A stretch of 64,000 nucleotides of DNA from Mesodorylaimus sp. YZB2_4. Lineage: Eukaryota > Nematoda > Enoplea > Dorylaimida > Dorylaimidae. Both the position numbers and the translations under genes were made by a program. This document shows positions 56,211 through 64,000 of this stretch, in pieces. Position 1 is the stretch's first letter; each line of letters begins with the position of its first letter. The stretch is from NCBI GenBank assembly GCA_030248295.1, contig JASANH010001440.1, positions 744,001 to 808,000 on the forward strand, read 5' to 3'. Below the pieces are notes generated by a model, which was given only the letters and a program-made list of their open reading frames with translations, did not search any database and was not told the origin of the DNA.

Positions 56211-57132
56211 TGAGAAGCCAGCTGGAATCCAGTATATCCATTGGAGAACCCAAATGAACAGTTGGACCCAGCTGGAATCTTGGTGGATGTAAGTGGACTC
56301 TGAACGATATAACAGTTCAGAGAATAAACAAAGAAGTGCATAATAGTTAGGGAATTCGTGTTGCTGGTTTCTCTGTCTTAAAAGTTAGTGTTGGTGCGAT
56401 TTTCTTGTCACACCTGAGATAGCTTGTGAAATGCCATGCAATGAATTTGTACCCGTAATGGGTCCACTCATTGTCAGTATCTTGCGTTAAATTCCCGCTT
56501 ACTTTAGTGTTATGCGCACCATACGGCTCCGTGTTGCATTAGTGCGAGTAGAACCGATCTGCTGGCTGATAGGCTGTGGGAAATTGAAGCTAGAGCCGCA
56601 GTCAAACGAAGCATGCCTACTTGCACTTTGCCTAACTGGTAGGCAGGTAAAGCGGGGAAGGAATTTTGCACCATTGAGGGCTGATAAAGAAAAGAGCTAT
56701 AAAGGCTAGTCAGACTTGTTTATGCAGAAAGAAACCTATAGAACAGAGCTATTTCTGTGAAAACTTTACAGTTTATAGTCGAAATGTACAGTTAGTTTAG
56801 AAACTTAGCTGTTTTGCACAAACCACTCATTCTTTGAAGTCGAATAGACAACAAGCGAAATACGTTTCAATGATCATAACATCCAATTCAAGGATTCTAC
56901 CGAGTGTTTTCACTTTTCAAGGCTATCAGTAATCGAAGCTTACAATTTCAGAGTAAAGTGGAGATGTCTCCATCAGGTTTACAATGCTTTCAATAATCCG
57001 AAGTATCCTCGAAAATCTGATCTAGTTAGCACCATATGAAATAACTAATATGCCTTATCCATCTTCATACTACAGTGCTATTATTTATAATATATTTAAC
57101 GCGTTATGGACCTTCACCAAACCAGCCGATCT
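56211..57132. other. Intergenic between GPCR and OATP, no gene
   Basis: AT-rich; no exon chain. It includes the 3' flank of the minus-strand OATP. Confidence 0.35.
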
Positions 57133-60100
57133 TCAGAAATGTTGTTCATGTTGGTTTGAATTTATTGGAAATACCTGGTTGTTTTGTCGAGCTCCCAATA
57201 TTTTTCCCTTCATCACTACAACTTGTCCTTCTTTGTCTGTGTTCTCTGGAGCGTGATAAGACTTCCACGCTAGGAGTAGAAATATTATACCAACGGCTTT
57301 TACAGATAGAGCTAAAAGAAGAGTACTGGAAACTGGTGGATAAGGTAGCTAGAAAGAAAACCAGGTACTGAATGCAAGAATATATAAAGCCATATTTCTA
57401 GCGTTGTACAGGCGGCATGACCCTTTGTCGTTGCAGTTTTTGTCCCAAAATAAGCAAGCCCTATCAATCGCAGCACCAAATGCTATTACGCCCGGGATTG
57501 ATCCTGGAAATAAAATTATACAGTATGTCATTTGCATTTACATCAATAGCTACATCTTATCATCCCTGGTTTCGATAAATTGGTGGGAAAAGTGTGCGGT
57601 CGAGTAAAATTTGTTTTGGCATTTTGCATGATTTCAATAATTTTCCAAAAAGATCAGAAATAATTTCAAAATAAAACGTCCCTAGACCCTAGGTATACTG
57701 TATTTTGGTGAACTATAGTCGACACGTACTGTAATGCTGATGTAAGTGGAACCAAAAAGCAGGAACAATATACCGAGCACACATGACCCTTCTGTGAGCA
57801 CCGAGAGCAACCTGAATTACCAAGTATTCTTGATACTATCCATCTAATTCCGACCGCTAATGATCGCAAGTCAAACGGAACGCATCTGAAAAAGATAAAC
57901 ATTCTTGCTTTATGGAGTTATGATGTTGAAAAGATCTCCTGGTTCAGGAGTCATGACTTGCTCAAAGAACTATATGTATTTTAACGAGCGACGAGTGTCT
58001 TATCACCTCAATTCGGCCTGGAGAGCAGCGACGGACGACGCAAATGTGGTGAGCACTAATGCGGCGAAAACGGCAAAAAATAATGGCATCAAGTTGCATT
58101 CAGTGCTGCATAAGCCACTATCCACTGTGTCGATCGGCGGTTCCGTGGATCCGTTTGTCATAAGAATCGAATCAATGCGCTGCCGAACGCAGATGCAATC
58201 ACCCCATTGCTGCAATATAGGAAGCGTTAAAATAAAGATTATAAGTCAAGATTTCCATACCCTACGCTGTACATACCTTCGTAGCCTCATTAGAAGTTTG
58301 CACTGTGCGACATCCAGCAAAACAGGCAGAAAAATAATTGACCCCTTCATATTTGTTGCACACTGGTTGATAATAATTAGAGCAGTGGCAGTTAGAATTG
58401 CAAGGATCAAGTAATCCTGGTTTCCTGAGAGCGACATACAGTATTGTCAGATTTCCACTCTATGAACTGTCCACTCCTCCTGAACAGCCAAAACATGGAT
58501 ACAGTATGTGTTTACAGGCCTATCACCGTCGTCATGTACTCACCAAATAGTAGGGATGTTTTCTCTGCTAAGTTTCAAACTTCAGTATCTACCGCAGGAT
58601 ATGGGATGAAGGGCTTGCATTACCGCGCACCTGTTATATGCAGTAGCTTGTTAAATTATACATACAGTATAAGCAGTGCGAGTATAAGAGCGGTAAGTAG
58701 ACGGTTCGATTTCATTGGGTTAGAGCTTTTCAGAATTCCTTCATCACATCCTCCCACCAACCCTGCTTACTCCGACGCTATTCTCCCGAATATGTTATCC
58801 GGCGGCATCGCTACTAGTGTCTGGGCAGTTCAATCCACCTACTGTGAGACGTGATCATTTCATGTTTCACTACATCATCAAAAACAGGTATGAGGCCTAG
58901 ACAATACGATTAGCCCCCTCGACAAACCTAGCGTGAGAGGAAGATTTTTGCGCTCTACTGAACATAAATGGGTGAACGGAAACCAAAAGAGCCTATCCAA
59001 CCAGAAGTCTACAGTACTATGGGTCGTTCAGTTATAAACAACTGTTGCTATTGTAATCCTCTGCCGGCAGGCCATGGCGAGTGGTAGATAGTAATCGATA
59101 CTCTCCCCTTTCTGTGGCGTCAACCCCTCGGGTTGATGTTTCTAGGTCAGGTATAGTCGCCTGCACTCTCTCCTGCGCCTGCCAGGCATGGTTGCTTCCG
59201 CACTCGTATACGAGTGTGTGCGTATCTACGCTAATGATCGCTTACCCCTGTGTATTAAGGCTGGTGACTCCAACAAAACTTCTCTGATCGCAACCAACGA
59301 GAAGGCTAAGGGATGAAAAGGCGGACAACACTTGGAACAGCAAGGCCAGCAAGATGATACCACGACAAAGTAGTTTGAATCGTCGTATTAAATAGCCGCC
59401 CAGAACGTTGCCCAATAACCCGCTGGGTACTATGATTGCCCCTGAAATCATGAGGGGATATGTGGATCCAAAGTGATGCATGGCATACTGACCCACCTGT
59501 TATCATTGACGCAGTACTGGGAGACAATGAAAAAACATTTTCTATTAGCTTCGGAATAAACACACTGAAGGCGGCAAGTAAGAATGATTCGGAGCAGTGA
59601 CGAAAAATCAGGAAGACGAAGGTCAGGTTCCTAAGTAATACCTAAAAAAAGAGTGACGCGATAGGTGCTCGAAGTTTTCTGCAGCATTTTAAGCCACTCT
59701 GTAAAAATTGATTACTCTTACAGAAGAAAGAAAGAAGCTTTTTCAGTTCGCCAGGAAAAAATGACTGCCCCTCGTGCCTTTGAATAATCAATTTCACAAA
59801 AATGTAACTCAAAACCGTACCTGCTTTATTGCACTACATAATTTTGAGAGTGACCAGAAAACGTGGCCTCCTTGCCTGATGACTGACTGAATTGTGTGCT
59901 TTATTGGTTCTGGCACGCTGCGGTTCATTTGCTTGAACGTGGGTACACAAAGAAGGCGGAGAGTGCATCGGACATTGACCAGTGTTAAAGTTGAGAATTT
60001 CAAACTTTGAAGCTCATTGCATACTTTATGTAGTTAGGTTCCAGTAGCAAATGGCGGCCGGCATGTTGAGGTCCCAGATCAGAGAAAAGTTGAAGAGAGA

Positions 60101-62827
60101 GATATTCCCGCGGTATATGTACAGTAGACACTGTATGACCTGGGTCAGTCCTCAGTACCATCGTGGGTGGGACAAAGAGTTAGATCTCCACTGGCCTAGA
60201 GACGCCAACTTGTTTCGAGTATTTTAAGCAGATAGCTGAGAGAGTTGCATATTACAGTTTGCTAATGAAGTGTTCAGCCGACATTGGTCACATGCATTCT
60301 GTTTTATGCGCGCCAATCTGTACTGCACCCGTAGGTCCAGTACTTCAATGTGTTACTCGGTATAACTTGGCATTTTTGCAGAAAAATGAACTCAATTTTC
60401 CGTGATCGAATCTCACGGACTAGAATCGAAAATTACTGCCGTGCTGAAGAAGGTATTTACAGAAACAGGTATGCGGCGGCATGGTTCTAGTCTGCAGAGC
60501 ATACCTTCTATTTCTTATCTTTCACAGTGCACCAGCAAGGACTGAATGAACGAAAGGGTCAGATATAGCCTTTTAAAATACATTTCTCTCTGGGAAAGGC
60601 ACAAGGTGATTTTTCCTACCTTGAATGATAAAAATATGTCGCGGAAGCTGCTGTCGGATTGACGAAAGGAAATAGTGTCACCTGACACCCGGTTGGTTTG
60701 ATCTTTATCCTTCACTCTATGTGCCTTTGCTTCTGCGACAGATGGAAAGAAAGAATGATATATATTCCGAGAAGAGTGCAGTGCATGAACTTTGAACACT
60801 CAAAAACATACCTGGCAGTTCTCTGGCGAAACTTAGGATAGGCAAGCTGGATATAAAAGCTAGCCCTGTAGCTATAAGGAATCCTATCCACCATGCGCCG
60901 TACCATCGAGGGTCGTCGTAGGTGATGGTCACACTGGAAAGGAACTGTTTGTAAATTTAGGTTTTTGTAGCTTCTTGTTTTGCTGTTTGTCTAGCATGTG
61001 TTTTACTGTAGGTCCCACAAATGTCCAGTACGCCAGCACGTATCCCTTTTGCTGAGTTAAACCTAGAATACATAATGACAGTCAGCAGTCGGAGGCTGTG
61101 TGCTGATCCTCCAGGGTGAACTTCTTCGCAGTAATGATGGGCGTTGATACACCATCATCGCGCGGACAGGAATTTGCAGACTGGCACACTAAGCTGTTAT
61201 GAACGCACCTTTTTCGATCGACTTTTCCAATATCGCCATACACTCTGAGAAGCATACCGCCACCAATATATCCTATCGCAGGTCCCAAAGTGTACGATGC
61301 CATATATATTCCTAAGTAGACGGGTGATGCTCTTTGTGACGTGTTTTCGTCGAGATACGTCACCCCCACAGTGAAAAGTGGGCATGCTCCGAGTCCCAGG
61401 AAAAACTGCCCCAATAATAAAACCCAAATAAACATGCGAAGTTGTTTGACAGGTTGAGCAGATACGACGGAGCCAGCTGCGCAGGTTAAAACTTGGCTAG
61501 ATCTGTTGCTATTTTCTTGGCAGAAATCATCCATTTTGACCGCTTGACCATAGTCGTACAGTCCGGCTGCGAATTGGGGGATCGCGCAAATAAATGACCC
61601 GATGCCCATCAAAATTACTCCCACGCCCAAATATCGACCTTTGTGACCTGGAATGAGCTTGCAGTAAAAACATTCATCACATATAGGCCTTGACTGCTAC
61701 TCTGTTCACTAATATATAAAATGTACAAGCACAGTGGCAATTGAGCAGTGGCAGTGGGTTAGTGCAAAGTGAGGTCTCCTAGAGCCTAGAATAATATCTC
61801 AGCATTACCATCGTATACTGGAACTGGATACTGGGTGTTAACGGGAAATTCGCTGTACATTCTGGCATTCAATTACTACCAAGGAACTGCTGGTGCTATT
61901 CTTAAAATCAGCACGGAAAATCCCACACGCAGGAGACGAAGTCCCCATAGGGTAGCTTCTATGTAGGCACCTCCTTCTAGGATCTTTTTTTATTAAGAGT
62001 ATCATGATAGGGTGCCATGGGGAGTCATACGATATTTACTGTACTACGCTCTCTCTGGCGGAGCATACTGCACCCTGTACATAGATATAAATAATCCTGG
62101 CTAATCCATAATTAAGCTAGAAACTGAGGAAAAATTACAGCAAAAGCCATGTGGGAACCGTTTTTTAGCCCAGTTTAGTATTAATTTATACGAAGAGAGG
62201 ACATGAATCGTTCAAAAAAGAGAACAAAAAATATTTCATTTATTTATTTATGTTTTCATTTGAAAGCCATAACTTCACTCTGTATAACCACGTACTGTAT
62301 AAGGTGCATATGAATAAATATCTGCAGTATATGTACAGCAGATTACGGTATGCTTTGGCCTGCAGCAGTTCCTGCTTTTTAGCATTCTAGCAGCTGTTTT
62401 CGTCCGTACTGCACGACAGCTTCTCACGTCCAGCATACCCCTCCTCCGCCTCTCTGTGCGACATGTGCCATATCTACAGTATTCCTACAAATCTGCAGCC
62501 GTTACCTTTCCCACCAAAATAACTGACTGGAATAACGGCCAATAAGACGGCCACATCGTACATGCTCGCAAATATTCCAGTGTCAGTACTTGAGAGATAA
62601 AATCGTTTCTCCAACGTCGTAATGCTGACTGCTGTTATGCCGTTCACCACGAATCCTTGAGTTATGCCGCACAGAAAAAGTGCAACCAGAAGCCATCTCG
62701 CATTGTGCAGCTTTTGTAAAACTTTTGGAGTACAGCTAAAAGGAATTAGCCTAAGATTATATCTTCTTCGGGTTTTTACGCCTCTCAGGCTTTTAGGTCT
62801 TGGGAGTGAAAATCTAATGTAGAGCAT
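57133..62827 (-). CDS. Organic anion transporter (OATP/SLCO family), 11 exons
   Basis: Exons (minus): 62506-62827, 61209-61647, 60812-60933, 60620-60732, 59497-59641, 59246-59441, 58277-58424, 58007-58209, 57821-57885, 57369-57503, 57133-57311. Sum 2067 nt, 688 aa, every phase consistent; a normal size for the family. Landmarks in order: helix 1-2 region with I-T-T-L-E-K-R-F-Y-L-S-S; Y-L-D-E-N in helix 3-4; W-Y-G-A-W-W-I-G-F (the D-x-RW-x-GAWW-x-G-F-L signature); the Kazal-like extracellular loop with C-H-C...Q-P-V-C...Y-F-S-A-C-F-A-G-C; R-C-V-P; R-S-L-A-V-G-I; G-V-I-A-F-G-A-A-I-D. Sodium-independent uptake of large organic anions at the plasma membrane is the family function. The first ATG at 62827 follows an in-frame stop; an extra 5' exon is possible. 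Confidence 0.92.
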
Positions 62828-63500
62828 CAAACAAACTTTTCTCGTAATTTTGGGCTTAAGATTTTTTGAACTTGCTGCATAATCTTACCCCCAATATCCA
62901 CATTTGTATTCACTTTCCACTGCCTCCTGATTTCCTGCATCCATTTTCTTCCACAATGCGTCTTCCTTCCTCCCAAGAGATAAAACGAAGCTCCCTTGTT
63001 CTCACAGGCATGAAGGTCGTTTAAATGCACACCCATGACGACATTGCGATTCATGCTTTCATGCTTTTTCTAAGCTGTTCTTTGCTTCCTACTTTTCTTT
63101 CTGTGATTTACACACAAGAATTTTTTAATGTAAATCAAGCCAAAGTTATTGCAGTTTCATCTTATTACAAGCTCCGTTATCTTATTAACAATGCTTTAAT
63201 ACAGGAAAATAGTCAGGAGTTTTTCGTCAAAGCTGTAGGATGAGGAACGAGGTACATAGTTATTGTACTTTTTTAACCATCCCGCGCACACGAAGTCGCG
63301 TTTTGTACAGCAACGCGTTAGACAATGGAGCTATCTCACCGGAAGTTGTTTTCTTAGCCACAGGTCTTATCTTGCAAATTTATCTTATTCTTAGTCTTGC
63401 AGTTGGTATTTATCACTAATAAAACATTTATTCAAGTGAAAAATTGCTCTTTACGCCAAAAAGTGTATATCACGCCTTCAGAATAAAAGAAAAGAGCATT
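62828..63500. other. Spacer between two OATP genes
   Basis: About 670 bp between the 5' end of one OATP and the 3' end of the next on the same strand. No gene seen; it should hold the promoter of the downstream gene. Confidence 0.4.
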
Positions 63501-64000
63501 CTAGAATTTATCAACGCCAGGAGGGCTGGTTACAGGTAAAACTTTGTTTCTGGCGTGTTCACCTGTGATCGCGCCATTGATTACAGCGGCTGGTGCTTCG
63601 CCTCCGTTGACAATTTTCGGTGCTCGATAAAGCTTCCAGGCAAGAAATAATGACGTGACTACAATTGCTTTAATGGATAAACCTGAAATGGCAGAAGTGC
63701 TAACTGGGGGCTAAAAATACAAAAAAATGTGAAGTCATTTGGAGCTTACCAAATCCTAAAATCGACAGCGCCATGTATCGACTATTGTATCGAAGACAAG
63801 ATCCTTGCTCAGCATCACACTTGCCATCCCAATACAGGCAAGTCGTATCAATGGCTGCTCCAAATGCGATTACGCCAGGAATTGCACCTAAAAATCATAG
63901 TGACATTGAATGTTCACTGCCAAGAAATGATTCAAATATCGATGAAAACAGGCATACCTATAAGGCGCGCAAAAATCCACCTGAGCCCAACAGCCATTGT
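63501..64000 (-). CDS. Second OATP (SLCO family) gene, 3' end only
   Basis: Three exons: 63958-64000 (runs off the window), 63750-63888, 63501-63682, with stop TAG at 63501-63503. They encode the final helices: A-V-G-L-R-W-I-F-A-R-L-I, then G-A-I-P-G-V-I-A-F-G-A-A-I-D-T-T-C-L-Y-W, G-S-C-L-R-Y, and a last helix ending in L-A-W-K-L-Y-R-A-P. The first OATP has the same exon boundaries and phases here (G-S-I-P-G-V-I-A-F-G-A-A-I-D and L-A-W-K-S-Y-H-A-P), so the two arose by tandem duplication. The cytoplasmic tails differ in sequence. Confidence 0.88.

Noticed and set aside
57905..58414. 169-codon plus-strand frame
   Set aside because: Antisense to exons of the OATP gene.
58444..58854. 136-codon plus-strand frame
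   Set aside because: Lies in the OATP intron 58425-59245; no domain and no splice-compatible exon on either strand.

Overview
The window is nuclear DNA from an invertebrate animal. Every multi-exon gene uses GT..AG introns, mostly 50 to 900 bp. The families present are animal ones: an OATP transporter with a Kazal domain, a rhodopsin-like receptor, LDL-receptor A repeats with a mucin stalk, a MADF factor, and a secreted protein with repeats resembling the fibronectin-I-like domain of nematode MIG-18. Together these suggest a small-bodied ecdysozoan (nematode or tardigrade grade). I cannot name the species. Nothing looks bacterial, and there is no CRISPR or operon structure.

Layout. 0-3.2 kb: foldback and diverged interspersed repeats. 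3.5-4.0 kb: part of a Cys-rich secreted-type gene. 5.7-6.4 kb: a compact two-exon MADF gene. 7.9-11.2 kb: a duplicated cassette with a secreted Tyr/Pro repeat gene. 13.3-15.8 kb: a ten-exon LDLa/Thr-rich/EGF-like gene on the minus strand. 16.8-18.8 kb: short repeats and a cassette remnant. 18.8-25.9 kb: a complete but stop-ridden Ty3/gypsy retrotransposon whose 5' LTR carries a SINE-tail insertion. 26.5-30.2 kb: nested inverted repeats around a Mutator-like element with 9-bp target duplications. 30.2-34.5 kb: low-complexity DNA and a MITE. 34.1-39.2 kb: a second, larger Tyr-rich repeat cassette. 39.8-41.5 kb: a six-exon secreted-protein candidate. 42.2-43.6 kb: a tRNA-derived SINE next to a decayed Penelope-like element. 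44.0-44.9 kb: the MIG-18-like gene. 47.4-49.8 kb: a 491-aa protein of repeated units. 52.1-53.9 kb: a single-exon 622-aa secreted coiled-coil protein. 54.6 kb: a LINE fragment. 55.2-56.2 kb: a frameshifted GPCR. 57.1-62.8 kb: a complete 11-exon OATP. 63.5 kb to the end: the 3' end of its paralogue.

How the genes relate. Most host genes here encode secreted or membrane proteins: structural repeat proteins, matrix-type proteins, transporters and a receptor. The clearest local processes are duplication (two Tyr-rich cassettes plus remnants; two OATPs head to tail) and mobile-element traffic from LTR, LINE, Penelope, SINE, Mutator-like and MITE families. Exon models were built by hand. For five multi-exon genes the exon lengths sum to a multiple of three with matching intron phases (688, 370, 251, 256 and 491 aa), which is the main evidence for the models.
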